NCBI RefSeq assembly: GCF_000016785.1
Contig: NC_009486.1
Span: forward strand, 930,001-994,000
DNA: 64,000 bases
Origin: Thermotoga petrophila RKU-1
GTDB taxonomy: Bacteria > Thermotogota > Thermotogae > Thermotogales > Thermotogaceae
Direction of reading: 5' to 3'
A model generated the notes under the pieces. It was not told the origin of the DNA. It did not search any database and saw only the letters and a list, made by a program, of their open reading frames with translations. Below, in pieces: positions 39,211-49,677 of the stretch. Position numbers and translations under genes: made by a program. Each line of letters starts with the position of its first letter. Positions within the stretch are counted from its first letter, which is position 1.

Positions 39211-40028
39211 GAAAAAAAATGGGTGAGATCATACTTCACGGGGTGATGATTCTTCTTGCCTTGATATGGATATATCCGTACGCATGGCTTTTCCTTTCGT
39301 CTATAAAACCTTCTGAAGAGATATTCACACGATTTTTTCCCTCTAGAGTCACTCTGGAGCACTACAAGTACATCTTCACAATGGCAGAGAAAATGGAAAG
39401 GCCATTTCTGAGAGCTTTTTTTAACAGTTTGTTTGTAACTCTCACAGTTACTTTCTCCGTGGTTTTCACTTCTTCCATCATTGCCTATGGACTTTCAAAG
39501 TTAAGGTTCAAGGGAAGCAATGCTGTCTTCAACTTCATAATTTTCCAAATGCTCTTTCCTGGGTTCATGTTCATAATCCCATTGTTCGTTCTCATAAGAA
39601 AACTGGGTCTCTACAACACTTACTCTGCGATGATCGTTCCGTTTCTCATGAGTGCATGGAGCCTCTTCATGTTAACACAGTCCTATAAAACGATTCCTCA
39701 GGATTACATAGAAGCCGCCAAAATTGATGGTGCAAGCACCTTATGGATAATATTTAGAGTGATGGTACCTCTCTCCAGAAGCACACTGTCTATAGTGGGT
39801 CTTTTCACGTTCATAGGGATCTGGGACAACTTCCTCTGGCCTTTGATGGTGGTGAAGGACTACAACAAGATGCCGCTTTCCGTTTTGCTTGCCACCTTTA
39901 ACCACGAATACGCAGCTTATGTGGGGCCGTTGATGGCAGGGTCCGTAATACAAACTCTTCCGATGGTTCTCATCTTTTTGATTTTCAGAAAACAATTCCT
40001 TCAGGGAATATCTATGTCTTTCAAGTAG
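39207..40028 (+). CDS. Sugar ABC transporter permease (MalG-like)
   Basis: A 273-aa inner-membrane permease, partner of the preceding gene. Six hydrophobic segments; EAA loop EAAKIDGASTLWIIFRVMVP. The C-terminal QFLQGISMSFK ending is typical of MalG-type subunits. Confidence 0.92.
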   Translation: MRKKMGEIILHGVMILLALIWIYPYAWLFLSSIKPSEEIFTRFFPSRVTLEHYKYIFTMAEKMERPFLRAFFNSLFVTLTVTFSVVFTSSIIAYGLSKLRFKGSNAVFNFIIFQMLFPGFMFIIPLFVLIRKLGLYNTYSAMIVPFLMSAWSLFMLTQSYKTIPQDYIEAAKIDGASTLWIIFRVMVPLSRSTLSIVGLFTFIGIWDNFLWPLMVVKDYNKMPLSVLLATFNHEYAAYVGPLMAGSVIQTLPMVLIFLIFRKQFLQGISMSFK

Positions 40029-40040
40029 AGGAGGGAGAAC

Positions 40041-40931
40041 ATGGAGTTGAAGCTGGAAAGACACCCGGCAAATCCCATTCTGGAACCTTCTCCGTACTTT
40101 CTCTGGGAGAGCAGGTTTGTTTTCAACCCGGCTGTGGTGTACGACGGAGAACTCTTTCACATGCTCTACAGAGCGCAAGGAGAGGACATGGTTTCAAGAA
40201 TCGGATACGCCGTGAGCACCGACGGAATTCATTTCAACAAGTTCGAAAAGCCCGTATTCGCGCCCAAGAGTGATGATGAACTCTATGGAGTGGAAGATCC
40301 CAGGATCACGAAGATAGGAGACGAGTACTACATGGTTTACACTGCCTATTCTCCACGTGGTGTCAGAATCGCTATGGCCTCCACGAAGAATTTCATCACC
40401 TGGAAGAGGTATGGTGTTGTGATACCAGAAATGGATAACAAAGACGCGGCTCTATTTCCTGAGAAAATCAATGGAAAGTACGTTATGTTCCACAGAATTC
40501 CGCCTGATATGTGGCTTGCGTTTTCCGATGATCTCGTGCACTGGGACAACTTTGTGAAGATCGCTTCTCCAAGGCCTGGGATGTGGGACGACTTGAAGAT
40601 CGGAGTGGGAGCTCCTCCGATAAAGACTGAGTACGGCTGGCTCGTTCTCTATCACGGCGTGCAGAACACGGGTACTTCCAGACCCACATATCGACTCGGG
40701 TTCATGCTGCTCGATCTGGAGGATCCCACAAAAGTCATAAAAAGGTCGAAAGAACCCATTCTGGAACCGGAAGAGGACTGGGAGAAATTCGGGGGAGTAC
40801 CGAACGTGGTCTTCAGCGATGCGATGATAGAGTATAACGGTTACTACTACGTCTACTACGGAGCAGCAGACAACTGTATTGCTCTTGCGACAATTCCTGT
40901 GGAAAAGGTTATGAAATGGTGTAGAGAATAG
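40041..40931 (+). CDS. GH130 mannoside phosphorylase
   Basis: A 296-aa five-bladed beta-propeller enzyme of family GH130, without signal peptide. N-terminal HPANPILEP, the catalytic aspartate in YGVEDPRITKIGD and the late PILEPEEDWEKFGGVPNVVF are family marks. GH130 enzymes phosphorolyse beta-mannosides (beta-1,2 or beta-1,4 linked) to mannose-1-phosphate. The linkage cannot be told by eye. Placed between permeases and alpha-mannosidase, it would process imported manno-oligosaccharides while saving ATP. ATG after GAGGAGGG. Confidence 0.88.
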   Translation: MELKLERHPANPILEPSPYFLWESRFVFNPAVVYDGELFHMLYRAQGEDMVSRIGYAVSTDGIHFNKFEKPVFAPKSDDELYGVEDPRITKIGDEYYMVYTAYSPRGVRIAMASTKNFITWKRYGVVIPEMDNKDAALFPEKINGKYVMFHRIPPDMWLAFSDDLVHWDNFVKIASPRPGMWDDLKIGVGAPPIKTEYGWLVLYHGVQNTGTSRPTYRLGFMLLDLEDPTKVIKRSKEPILEPEEDWEKFGGVPNVVFSDAMIEYNGYYYVYYGAADNCIALATIPVEKVMKWCRE

Positions 40932-40946
40932 CAGGGGGAAAAAGTT

Positions 40947-43900
40947 GTGAAAGGCCGATTGTGGAGAATGCTCTCAGAGATTGTTCCGTATACTTTTCTG
41001 AGAAGAGAAAGAATAGAAAGCTGGGTTTTCTCCGATGATGCTGTTGAGAAAACCGTGGATCCTCCCTTCGAATGGAATTTCAACTCCGCTCCTGTTTGGT
41101 TCAGAAAGGGTCTGTCCCCCTTCTCTGTCGACGGGGGACAGAGGGCTTACCTGAAACTCTGGTTCGGTGGGGAGACCCTTGTTCTTGTGGATGGGAAACC
41201 TTACGGGGAAATCAATGAGTACCACAGGATACTGAACATCACACCACTTGCTGATGGTAAACCACATACAATAGAAGCTCAGGTGATGCCAAGGAGTCTT
41301 TTTGGAAGACCGGAAAAGCCAGTATTCACGGAAGCTTTCTTCATCGTCGTCGATGAAGCGTTGATGAAGGTGGTGAAAACGCTCGAACTCACCATAAAGA
41401 CGGCGGAAGTTGTAGAAGACGAGTCGCTTTCTAAGAAACTGCTGGATATCTCCGAAGAGTTTCTCTCGAAAGTCTGGGTTCCACGAGACACAGATACCTA
41501 TCTGATGACGGCACCGGAAGATCCGGGAATAAAAGATGAGATCAAGAACACTTGGAGCACACCAGAGTTCAAAGAGTTCACAGGTGTGAAGCTTCCTGAA
41601 GAGTTGAGAAACCAGATTCTGAAAGAGTTCGAAAAATTCAAAGAGAAGCTGGACAAAATAAAGAAAGACCACCCGGGTTCTGGGACGATCCGCCTTGTCG
41701 GTCACGCACACATAGACTATGCCTGGCTTTGGCCCGTGGAGGAGACGAGACGGAAGATCCTTCGCACCTTCGCAAACTCCGTGTTGCTCTCTAAGCTCTA
41801 TCCAGAGTTCGTTTACACCCAGTCTTCTGCTCAAATGTACGAGGATCTCAAACAAAATTCACCGGAACTCTTCGGGGAAGTGAAAAAGCTCGTAGAAGAG
41901 GGTAGATGGGAACCAGTCGGTGGCATGTGGGTGGAGTCGGACTGCAACATCCCATCGATAGAGTCCCTTGTGAGGCAGTTCTACTACGGTCAAAAGTTTT
42001 TCGAAAGAGAATTCGGGAGAAAGAGCAGAGTATGCTGGCTACCGGATGTGTTCGGTTTCTCCTGGGTACTTCCTCAGATTCTGAGAGACGTGGGAATAGA
42101 GTACTTTGTCACTACGAAACTCAACTGGAACGACACGAACGAGTTTCCATACGATCTGTGTCGTTGGAGGGGAATAGATGGATCCGAAGTTATCTATTTC
42201 AGCTTCAAAAATCCCAACGAGGGATACAACGGGAGGATAGATCCCGATACGATCTACAGGACCTGGAAGAATTTCAAGCAAAAAGATCTCACAAACAGAG
42301 TTCTTCTTTCGTTCGGACATGGTGATGGCGGTGGCGGCCCAACCGAAGAGATGCTGGAAAATTACGAAGTTCTGAAGGATTTTCCTGGACTGCCGCGCCT
42401 TGAAATGGGAACTGTGGAAGAATTTTTCGAGAAAATGAAGATCGACGGAGAACTTCCTGTGTGGGACGGAGAGCTTTACCTTGAACTTCACAGGGGAACC
42501 TACACTTCTCAGTCCAAGACAAAGAAACTTCACAAAGAAGCGGAAGACAGCCTTTATCTTGCAGAGTTGATCTCGGCTTTCACGGATAAGGATTTTTCAG
42601 ACGAAATAGACGAACTCTGGAAAATTCTACTGAGAAACGAATTTCACGATATTCTGCCTGGATCTTCTATAAAGGAAGTCTATGAAGATACAGAAAAAGA
42701 ACTCAGACAGGTGATAGAAAAATCAAAAGGCATCATTGTCGAATCTCTCAAAGTTCTTTCTTCTGAGAACGAAGAGGTTTTAACCCTTTTGAACGTTTCT
42801 TCGTTTCCAAAGAAGTGTCTTTTCTTCCTCAACGAAGATCTTGAGATCTTCCTCGAAGGAGAAGCGCTCTTGAAACAGAAAACCCACGATGGAAGGTATG
42901 TGTACTTCATAGACAGAGAAATTCCACCGTTCACGAAAGTGGAACTGAAGGTTCGCAAAGCCACGTCTGAGGAAACTCCAAATGAGTTGAGAGAAGCGAA
43001 CATCATGGAGAACGAGTTTCTCAGGGTGTACGTCAACGATGACGGAACGGTTCAGATCTACGATAAGGAACTGGATAGGTACGTTTTCGAAGAAAAGGGA
43101 AACGTCTTGAAACTCCACAAAAACATTCCCACTTACTGGGACAACTGGGATATCGCAGAAAACGTAGAAAAGACAGGATATACCCTGAGTGCGAAAAACA
43201 TAGAAAAAATAGAATCTGGTCCTGTTCGGGAGGTGATCCGCGTCGAATACGAGGCGGAAGGAAGCAAGATTATACAGCATTACATCCTCTACAGGAAAAG
43301 CAGAAGGCTCGATATAGAAACGAAGGCAGACTGGCACACAAGACGTGCGCTTCTCAGGGCTTACTTCCCAACAACTGTTTTGTCGAGAAAGGCAAGGTTC
43401 GATATCTCCGGTGGTTTCATCGAAAGGCCCACGCACAGAAACACCAGTTTCGAACAGGCGCGTTTCGAGGTGCCGTTTCACAGGTGGATGGATCTTTCCC
43501 AGACAGATTTTGGTGTATCCATCCTGAACGACGGAAAATACGGTGGCAGTGTTTATCAAGACACCATGGCACTTTCGCTGATAAAAGCGGGTATTTTCCC
43601 CGACTTTCTCTGTGACGAAGGCGAACACAATTTCACCTATTCTGTCTACGTACACCCCGGAGACAGCTTGAGAGATGTTGTAAAAGAATCAGAAGAGCTC
43701 AACAAGTCTTTCATCGTTCATCATGGGATGTTGAACCTTCCCTCTCCCTTACTGGAGATTTCTCCTCGAAATTTCCGTCTCACTTCACTGAGAAGGGTGA
43801 AGGACAGAATTGTTCTGAGGCTTGTTGAGATCTTTGGAACATCAGGGAAACTTTCCATTAAGACTCCGTGGAACGGTGAGATCTACCAGACGAACCTTCT

Positions 43901-43979
43901 GGAAGAGAAGAAGCAAAAAGTAGCCTTCCCAATGGTTTACCATCCGTTCAAGATCTACACCTTCGTTGTAGAAGATTGA
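40947..43979 (+). CDS. Alpha-mannosidase, family GH38
   Basis: A 1010-aa cytoplasmic alpha-mannosidase. The metal/active-site motif VGHAHIDYAWLWPVEET (about 250) and the nucleophile aspartate in WLPDVFGFSW (about 365) are visible, with FGHGDGGGGPT beyond. The long beta-sandwich C-terminal half (650-1010) is normal for the family. The T. maritima counterpart has been reported as a cobalt-dependent alpha-mannosidase (recalled). GTG start with GGGGGA upstream. Last gene of the operon, followed by a terminator. Confidence 0.92.
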   Translation: MKGRLWRMLSEIVPYTFLRRERIESWVFSDDAVEKTVDPPFEWNFNSAPVWFRKGLSPFSVDGGQRAYLKLWFGGETLVLVDGKPYGEINEYHRILNITPLADGKPHTIEAQVMPRSLFGRPEKPVFTEAFFIVVDEALMKVVKTLELTIKTAEVVEDESLSKKLLDISEEFLSKVWVPRDTDTYLMTAPEDPGIKDEIKNTWSTPEFKEFTGVKLPEELRNQILKEFEKFKEKLDKIKKDHPGSGTIRLVGHAHIDYAWLWPVEETRRKILRTFANSVLLSKLYPEFVYTQSSAQMYEDLKQNSPELFGEVKKLVEEGRWEPVGGMWVESDCNIPSIESLVRQFYYGQKFFEREFGRKSRVCWLPDVFGFSWVLPQILRDVGIEYFVTTKLNWNDTNEFPYDLCRWRGIDGSEVIYFSFKNPNEGYNGRIDPDTIYRTWKNFKQKDLTNRVLLSFGHGDGGGGPTEEMLENYEVLKDFPGLPRLEMGTVEEFFEKMKIDGELPVWDGELYLELHRGTYTSQSKTKKLHKEAEDSLYLAELISAFTDKDFSDEIDELWKILLRNEFHDILPGSSIKEVYEDTEKELRQVIEKSKGIIVESLKVLSSENEEVLTLLNVSSFPKKCLFFLNEDLEIFLEGEALLKQKTHDGRYVYFIDREIPPFTKVELKVRKATSEETPNELREANIMENEFLRVYVNDDGTVQIYDKELDRYVFEEKGNVLKLHKNIPTYWDNWDIAENVEKTGYTLSAKNIEKIESGPVREVIRVEYEAEGSKIIQHYILYRKSRRLDIETKADWHTRRALLRAYFPTTVLSRKARFDISGGFIERPTHRNTSFEQARFEVPFHRWMDLSQTDFGVSILNDGKYGGSVYQDTMALSLIKAGIFPDFLCDEGEHNFTYSVYVHPGDSLRDVVKESEELNKSFIVHHGMLNLPSPLLEISPRNFRLTSLRRVKDRIVLRLVEIFGTSGKLSIKTPWNGEIYQTNLLEEKKQKVAFPMVYHPFKIYTFVVED

Positions 43980-44000
43980 AGGTTCAACCTTATCGCTCGG

Positions 44001-44025
44001 GAGCGGGGATAGCACCCCGCTCTTT
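44001..44025 (+). terminator. Terminator of the mannoside operon
   Basis: Stem GAGCGGGG/CCCCGCTC, six-base loop, then TTTGATC. The T-run is short. Confidence 0.7.
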
Positions 44026-44094
44026 GATCAACCTAATTTTTCCTGTGTAAACACCCATAAATAAAGCCTTAAACGATTCTTCTAAAATGTGTTC

Positions 44095-44130
44095 TTGATT
44101 TGTATCACTGTTATGTTATAAAAATAACAG
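44095..44130 (+). promoter_or_regulatory. Promoter with overlapping inverted repeat, upstream of the 59-aa gene
   Basis: -35 TTGATT (44095-44100), 16 bp, -10 TATAAA (44117-44122). An inverted repeat CTGTTAT/ATAACAG (44108-44114 and 44124-44130) brackets the -10, as a repressor site would. Confidence 0.55.
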
Positions 44131-44182
44131 GACAGAAGAAATAAATGATAAAAAGGCATGACAACAAAAAGGAGGTGAAACT

Positions 44183-44362
44183 ATGATGATGTTCTTGCCG
44201 CCGGAAGTTGTTAGAGAGATCCACGAAGAGAGGGTAAAGAAAGCTCTCGAAAATCTCAAAGCCATCGAACTCAAAAAAGAACTCCTTGAAAAGGCAGTGA
44301 AAGAAGAAAAGAAAGTCTCCTCCAGAAGGAGGAGAAGAGAGAAAGAAACCGTCGAAGTGTAA
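44183..44362 (+). CDS. Small basic helical protein, 59 aa
   Basis: A short gene with an excellent ribosome binding site (AGGAGGTGAAAC before ATG ATG ATG), its own promoter and normal codon use. The protein starts MMMFLPPEVVREIHEERV, continues as one charged helix and ends with the basic patch SSRRRRREKE followed by TVEV. No family is recognised. The helix plus arginine cluster suggests nucleic-acid or partner binding. It is not linked to the lipoprotein gene, which points the other way. Being real is likely; the function is unknown. Confidence 0.65.
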   Translation: MMMFLPPEVVREIHEERVKKALENLKAIELKKELLEKAVKEEKKVSSRRRRREKETVEV

Positions 44363-44433
44363 ACCTGCCATCTTTAATGATCTGCCTTCCCAGATACCCT
44401 TTTTTGAGACTTCCAGGCATCCCTCCCCTACTT

Positions 44434-45348
44434 TTAATCACCGAGTGTGAGTTCTATCAGGTTTGAATCGAGAATGTAGGTGATCGTTGAATCGTTGAGA
44501 TAAAACGTTTCTGATGCGAATGGAGTTTCCGGTATTGAAATCTCATCATTTGCGTTTTCTATATCGTCTTCGTCTATTTCCAATTCTTCATCAGTGTTAG
44601 TGAATCCTTCTGGAAGTTCAAAATCGGTGTACACACAAACGGTGTAAGTGGCTTCCTTCAGATCTTCGAAGTCAAAATGATCGTCTGTGATTTCAAGATT
44701 CACGAGTGTACCGGAGCAGGTTTCTCCCTCAAAGAGTGCCACAAGACATGGTGTTCCTGAAAGTGTTTCTTTCAACCTTCCTTCCACCTCATACCTGTGT
44801 TTCTCTCCTTCACCAAAACCGTACTCGTTCCTCTCTCTGTGGTGATATGGAACTATAATGGGCCTGAGCAAGTATTTTTTGTTGTTTCCCGTGGATGTGA
44901 TTTTGAGAGATCTTGCCACATCGAAGTCGAGAACGATCGAGTCACCGCTTTGCACTATGATGGGCTTTATGATTTTGATCTTTCTGGAAGGAACCACAAC
45001 TGTTTCTGTTGAATCGTTTGTAACAGCAGTGGCGGCATCGATGTAGAGTCTGATCCACTCGAGATTAGCGCCCTCGGGCAATTCCATCTCGAAGAACTGA
45101 ACTTTAGTTCCAGCAAGTGAGAGGAGATCGAACTCATTCTCCAGCAGAGCAGCGGTAGCAGTGTACTCTTCTCCATCCAATGAATAGTGGTATTCCGCGT
45201 TTGAAATTTTCACCAGTAATTTTTCGATGTTGAAAGTTGGGTTGTCCGTGAGATACACAGGAACTTTTACGGTGTTGGTTCCGGTTGTGAAAAGCACACA
45301 TCCAGCCAGCAAACTCAAAATCAGAACTGCCCAGAGCACGTATTTCAT
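44434..45348 (-). CDS. DUF4382-like lipoprotein
   Basis: A 304-aa lipoprotein: signal peptide with lipobox LLAGC (Cys at about 17), then a DUF4382-type beta-sandwich (VPVYLTDNPTFNIEKLLVKI, YLLRPIIVPYHH). A second beta-rich part (about 195-304) resembles a carboxypeptidase-regulatory-like fold. The function is unknown; such proteins sit on the envelope. The ATG follows GGAGGTGAG. No operon partners are evident. Confidence 0.78.
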   Translation of the reverse strand: MKYVLWAVLILSLLAGCVLFTTGTNTVKVPVYLTDNPTFNIEKLLVKISNAEYHYSLDGEEYTATAALLENEFDLLSLAGTKVQFFEMELPEGANLEWIRLYIDAATAVTNDSTETVVVPSRKIKIIKPIIVQSGDSIVLDFDVARSLKITSTGNNKKYLLRPIIVPYHHRERNEYGFGEGEKHRYEVEGRLKETLSGTPCLVALFEGETCSGTLVNLEITDDHFDFEDLKEATYTVCVYTDFELPEGFTNTDEELEIDEDDIENANDEISIPETPFASETFYLNDSTITYILDSNLIELTLGD

Positions 45349-45655
45349 GTTCTCACCTCCTCCAAAATATATTTTAACTCATTAATGGTTTCATAATAAA
45401 TATGTGAACAAATTATCTATTAATAGCCTGTATGTTTTCGATCTTAAACACTAAGATTTTTGCCCACTAATAAATTATCTTTTTTGATTTCGTCTAATAA
45501 ATACCGGAGACTGGAACCGCGGATTTAGAAGAAAATGGTTTCTTTTGAAAAATATTCGCCGATACTTGTTTCTGCATCCATCTCTTCAGATTTTGAATGA
45601 AAACATTTTCAGAATAAAATACCAGAGACAGAAAAAGTGAAGAGAGGGTGATAGC
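45349..45655. other. Intergenic region between divergent lipoprotein and cbpA genes
   Basis: A 307-bp AT-rich stretch. Apart from the candidate cbpA promoter at 45593-45620 and two copies of AAATTATCT (about 45410 and 45473), I see no gene or RNA structure. Confidence 0.6.
45593..45620 (+). promoter_or_regulatory. Candidate promoter of cbpA
   Basis: -35 TTGAAT, 16 bp, -10 TAAAAT, about 30 nt before the GTG. Confidence 0.5.
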
Positions 45656-48097
45656 GTGCGATTCGGTTATTTTGATGACGTCAACCGTGAATACGTGATC
45701 ACAACTCCTCAAACTCCGTATCCATGGATAAATTATCTGGGAACGGAGGACTTCTTTTCCATCATATCTCACATGGCAGGGGGTTACTGTTTTTACAAAG
45801 ACGCGAGACTCAGAAGAATAACGAGGTTCAGATACAACAACGTTCCAACGGATGCTGGAGGAAGGTACTTTTACATCAGAGAAGAAAATGGAGATTTCTG
45901 GACACCCACGTGGATGCCTGTGAGAAAAGATCTTTCCTTCTTTGAAGCGCGCCACGGTCTTGGATACACAAAGATCACAGGTGAAAGGAACGGCCTGAGA
46001 GCCACCATCACCTACTTTGTGCCAAGACATTTCACAGGGGAGGTCCATCACCTTGTTCTGGAGAACAGAACGAACACGCCGAGGAGGATAAAACTTTTCT
46101 CCTTTATAGAGTTCTGCCTCTGGAACGCTCTCGATGATATGACGAACTTCCAGAGAAACTACAGTACGGGTGAAGTGGAAATAGAAGGTTCTGTGATTTA
46201 CCACAAGACAGAATACAGAGAAAGAAGAAACCACTACGCGTTCTATTCTGTGAATCAACCGATAGATGGTTTTGATACAGACAGAGAGTCCTTCATAGGT
46301 CTCTACAGCGGTTTTGAAGCTCCTCAAGCGGTGGTGGAAGGAAAACCCAGAAATTCCGTCGCGAGCGGGTGGGCACCGATCGCTTCACATTACTTAGAGA
46401 TAGAACTCGCTCCATCCGAAAAGAAAGAACTCATCTTCATTCTCGGGTACGTAGAGAATCCAGAGGAGGAAAAATGGGAAAAGCCCGGTGTGATAAACAA
46501 AAAGCGAGCAAAAGAGATGATAGAGAAATTCAAAACAGGTGAAGATGTTGAGCACGCCCTGAAGGAACTCAAAGAATACTGGGACGACCTTCTTGGAAGA
46601 ATACAGGTAGAAACCCATGACGAAAAACTCAACAGAATGGTGAACATCTGGAATCAGTACCAGTGTATGGTCACGTTCAACATCTCTCGAAGCGCTTCGT
46701 ACTTCGAGTCTGGTATCAGTAGAGGAATAGGTTTCAGGGACTCGAACCAGGATATCTTAGGTTTTGTTCACATGATCCCGGAGAAGGCAAGGCAGAGAAT
46801 ACTCGATTTGGCCTCTATCCAATTCGAGGATGGAAGCACTTACCACCAGTTCCAGCCGCTCACCAAGAAGGGCAACAACGAAATAGGAGGAGGCTTCAAC
46901 GACGATCCGCTTTGGCTCATTCTCTCAACGAGCGCTTACATCAAAGAAACGGGTGACTGGAGCATACTGGACGAAGAGGTTCCCTTCGACAACGATCCGA
47001 ACAAAAAGGCATCACTCTTCGAGCATCTGAAGAGATCTTTCTACTTCACTGTGAACAACCTCGGTCCCCACGGTCTTCCATTGATAGGAAGGGCCGATTG
47101 GAACGATTGTCTTAACCTCAATTGTTTCTCGAAAGATCCCGATGAGTCTTTCCAAACAACCGTCAACGCTCTCGACGGAAGGGTAGCGGAGTCCGTCTTC
47201 ATAGCGGGGCTCTTCGTTCTTGCTGGAAAAGAATTCGTGGAGATCTGCAAAAGACGAGGACTTGAAGAAGAAGCGAGAGAAGCAGAAAAACATGTGAACA
47301 AAATGATCGAGACCACTCTGAAATACGGCTGGGATGGTGAATGGTTCCTCAGGGCGTACGATGCCTTTGGGAGAAAGGTGGGAAGCAAAGAGTGTGAAGA
47401 AGGTAAGATCTTCATAGAACCACAGGGAATGTGTGTTATGGCAAGTATCGGTGTGGACAACGGATACGCGGAAAAAGCTCTCGATTCTGTCAAAAAATAT
47501 CTCGACACACCCTACGGACTCGTTCTTCAGCAGCCGGCGTACAGCAGATATTACATCGAGCTTGGTGAGATCTCGAGTTACCCACCGGGCTACAAAGAAA
47601 ACGCGGGGATCTTCTGTCACAACAACCCATGGGTAGCGATAGCCGAGACTGTTATAGGTAGGGGAGACAGAGCCTTTGAGATCTACAGAAAAATCACACC
47701 GGCTTATCTCGAAGACATCAGCGAAATACACAGGACTGAGCCGTACGTCTACGCTCAGATGGTTGCCGGAAAAGATGCACCGAGGCATGGAGAGGCAAAG
47801 AATTCCTGGCTCACGGGGACTGCTGCTTGGAGCTTTGTAGCGATCACTCAGCATATACTCGGGATAAGGCCTACTTACGACGGCCTGGTGGTGGATCCCT
47901 GCATCCCGAAAGAATGGGAAGGATTCAGGATCACAAGAAAGTTCAGAGGAAGCATCTACGATATAACGGTGAAGAATCTCTCTCATGTTTCCAAAGGAGT
48001 CAAAGAGATCATTGTTGATGGAAAAAAGATAGAAGGACAAGTACTTCCAGTTTTCGAGGATGGAAAGGTGCACAGGGTTGAAGTTGTGATGGGCTGA
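45656..48097 (+). CDS. cbpA: Cellobiose phosphorylase (GH94)
   Basis: An 813-aa cytoplasmic phosphorylase that splits cellobiose with phosphate into glucose-1-phosphate and glucose. N-terminal beta-sandwich (about 1-280), linker helices, then the alpha/alpha barrel with the catalytic aspartate in [13 protein letters not shown] and the phosphate/sugar site [14 protein letters not shown] start at 45656 after GAGAGGGTGATAGC. It has its own terminator, then bglA; together they handle cello-oligosaccharides. Confidence 0.94.
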   Translation: MRFGYFDDVNREYVITTPQTPYPWINYLGTEDFFSIISHMAGGYCFYKDARLRRITRFRYNNVPTDAGGRYFYIREENGDFWTPTWMPVRKDLSFFEARHGLGYTKITGERNGLRATITYFVPRHFTGEVHHLVLENRTNTPRRIKLFSFIEFCLWNALDDMTNFQRNYSTGEVEIEGSVIYHKTEYRERRNHYAFYSVNQPIDGFDTDRESFIGLYSGFEAPQAVVEGKPRNSVASGWAPIASHYLEIELAPSEKKELIFILGYVENPEEEKWEKPGVINKKRAKEMIEKFKTGEDVEHALKELKEYWDDLLGRIQVETHDEKLNRMVNIWNQYQCMVTFNISRSASYFESGISRGIGFRDSNQDILGFVHMIPEKARQRILDLASIQFEDGSTYHQFQPLTKKGNNEIGGGFNDDPLWLILSTSAYIKETGDWSILDEEVPFDNDPNKKASLFEHLKRSFYFTVNNLGPHGLPLIGRADWNDCLNLNCFSKDPDESFQTTVNALDGRVAESVFIAGLFVLAGKEFVEICKRRGLEEEAREAEKHVNKMIETTLKYGWDGEWFLRAYDAFGRKVGSKECEEGKIFIEPQGMCVMASIGVDNGYAEKALDSVKKYLDTPYGLVLQQPAYSRYYIELGEISSYPPGYKENAGIFCHNNPWVAIAETVIGRGDRAFEIYRKITPAYLEDISEIHRTEPYVYAQMVAGKDAPRHGEAKNSWLTGTAAWSFVAITQHILGIRPTYDGLVVDPCIPKEWEGFRITRKFRGSIYDITVKNLSHVSKGVKEIIVDGKKIEGQVLPVFEDGKVHRVEVVMG

Positions 48098-48127
48098 CCT
48101 TTTGTTCTCCGATGATATAGTACAGAC

Positions 48128-48152
48128 GAGGGGGTACTCCCCCTCTTTTTTT
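48128..48152 (+). terminator. Terminator after cbpA
   Basis: Stem GAGGGGG/CCCCCTC, TACT loop, then seven T. Confidence 0.93.
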
Positions 48153-48161
48153 GTGCAGAGA

Positions 48162-48196
48162 GTTTTGATAGAATAGTTAGGCACACGAATCAAAAC
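48162..48196. promoter_or_regulatory. Inverted repeat upstream of bglA (candidate operator)
   Basis: Eight-base arms GTTTTGAT (48162-48169) and ATCAAAAC (48189-48196) separated by 19 bp. They flank a TAGAAT -10-like element (48169-48174) and the likely start site. The -35 would be the terminator's T-run. Confidence 0.45.
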
Positions 48197-48209
48197 AACA
48201 GGAGAGGTG

Positions 48210-49550
48210 ATGAACGTGAAAAAGTTCCCTGAAGGATTCCTCTGGGGTGTTGCAACAGCTTCCTACCAGATCGAGGGTTCTCCCCTCGCAGACGGAGCTG
48301 GTATGTCTATCTGGCACACCTTCTCCCATACTCCTGGAAATGTAAAGAACGGTGACACGGGAGATGTGGCCTGCGACCACTACAACAGATGGAAAGAGGA
48401 CATTGAAATCATAGAGAAACTCGGAGTAAAGGCTTACAGATTTTCAATCAGCTGGCCAAGAATACTTCCGGAAGGAACAGGAAGGGTGAATCAGAAAGGA
48501 CTGGATTTTTACAACAGGATCATAGACACCCTGCTGGAAAAAGGTATCACACCCTTTGTGACCATCTATCACTGGGATCTTCCCTTCGCTCTTCAGTTGA
48601 AAGGAGGATGGGCGAACAGAGAAATAGCGGATTGGTTCGCAGAATACTCAAGGGTTCTCTTTGAAAATTTCGGCGACCGTGTGAAGAACTGGATCACCTT
48701 GAACGAACCGTGGGTTGTTGCCATAGTGGGGCATCTGTACGGAGTCCACGCTCCTGGAATGAGAGATATTTACGTGGCTTTCCGAGCTGTTCACAATCTC
48801 TTGAGGGCACACGCCAAAGCGGTGAAAGTGTTCAGGGAAACTGTGAAAGATGGAAAGATCGGAATAGTTTTCAACAATGGATATTTCGAACCTGCGAGTG
48901 AAAAAGAGGAGGACATCAGAGCGGCGAGATTCATGCATCAGTTCAACAACTATCCTCTCTTTCTCAATCCGATCTACAGAGGAGATTATCCGGAGCTCGT
49001 TCTGGAATTTGCCAGAGAGTATCTACCGGAGAATTACAAAGATGACATGTCCGAGATACAGGAAAAGATCGACTTTGTTGGATTGAACTATTACTCCGGT
49101 CATTTGGTGAAGTTCGATCCAGATGCACCAGCTAAGGTCTCTTTCGTTGAAAGGGATCTTCCAAAAACAGCCATGGGATGGGAGATCGTTCCAGAAGGAA
49201 TCTACTGGATCCTGAAGAAGGTGAAAGAAGAATACAACCCACCAGAGGTTTACATCACAGAGAATGGGGCTGCTTTTGACGACGTAGTTAGTGAAGATGG
49301 AAGAGTTCACGATCAAAACAGAATCGATTATTTGAAGGCCCACATTGGTCAGGCATGGAAGGCCATACAGGAGGGAGTGCCGCTTAAAGGTTACTTCGTC
49401 TGGTCGCTCCTCGACAATTTCGAATGGGCAGAGGGATATTCCAAGAGATTTGGTATTGTGTACGTGGACTACAGTACTCAAAAACGCATCATAAAAGACA
49501 GTGGTTACTGGTACTCGAACGTGGTCAAAAGCAACAGTCTGGAAGATTGA
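48210..49550 (+). CDS. bglA: Beta-glucosidase A (GH1)
   Basis: A 446-aa GH1 retaining beta-glucosidase. The acid/base glutamate is in TLNEPWVV (166) and the nucleophile in YITENGAAF (351). By memory it is nearly identical to T. maritima BglA. The ATG at 48210 follows AGGAGAGGTG; the GTG three bases earlier is part of that site. It hydrolyses cellobiose and other beta-glucosides in the cytoplasm, complementing cbpA. A strong terminator follows. Confidence 0.97.
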   Translation: MNVKKFPEGFLWGVATASYQIEGSPLADGAGMSIWHTFSHTPGNVKNGDTGDVACDHYNRWKEDIEIIEKLGVKAYRFSISWPRILPEGTGRVNQKGLDFYNRIIDTLLEKGITPFVTIYHWDLPFALQLKGGWANREIADWFAEYSRVLFENFGDRVKNWITLNEPWVVAIVGHLYGVHAPGMRDIYVAFRAVHNLLRAHAKAVKVFRETVKDGKIGIVFNNGYFEPASEKEEDIRAARFMHQFNNYPLFLNPIYRGDYPELVLEFAREYLPENYKDDMSEIQEKIDFVGLNYYSGHLVKFDPDAPAKVSFVERDLPKTAMGWEIVPEGIYWILKKVKEEYNPPEVYITENGAAFDDVVSEDGRVHDQNRIDYLKAHIGQAWKAIQEGVPLKGYFVWSLLDNFEWAEGYSKRFGIVYVDYSTQKRIIKDSGYWYSNVVKSNSLED

Positions 49551-49579
49551 AAAGGGCGGCCTGGCCGCCCTTTCTTTTT
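49551..49579 (+). terminator. Terminator after bglA
   Basis: Ten-bp stem AAAGGGCGGC/GCCGCCCTTT with a CTG loop, then CTTTTTG. Confidence 0.93.
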
Positions 49580-49677
49580 GATACCTCGTTTTTCCTCCTA
49601 TTCGTTCACTCCGCGTGAATATCACCGATTATTTTCATTTAACGAAAAAAATCTTCTGTTTTCTCCTGATAGCTCAC

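Noticed and set aside
46928-46943. GAGCGCTTACATC, similar to half of the LacI operator
   Set aside because: It is not palindromic and is explained by the codons of cbpA.
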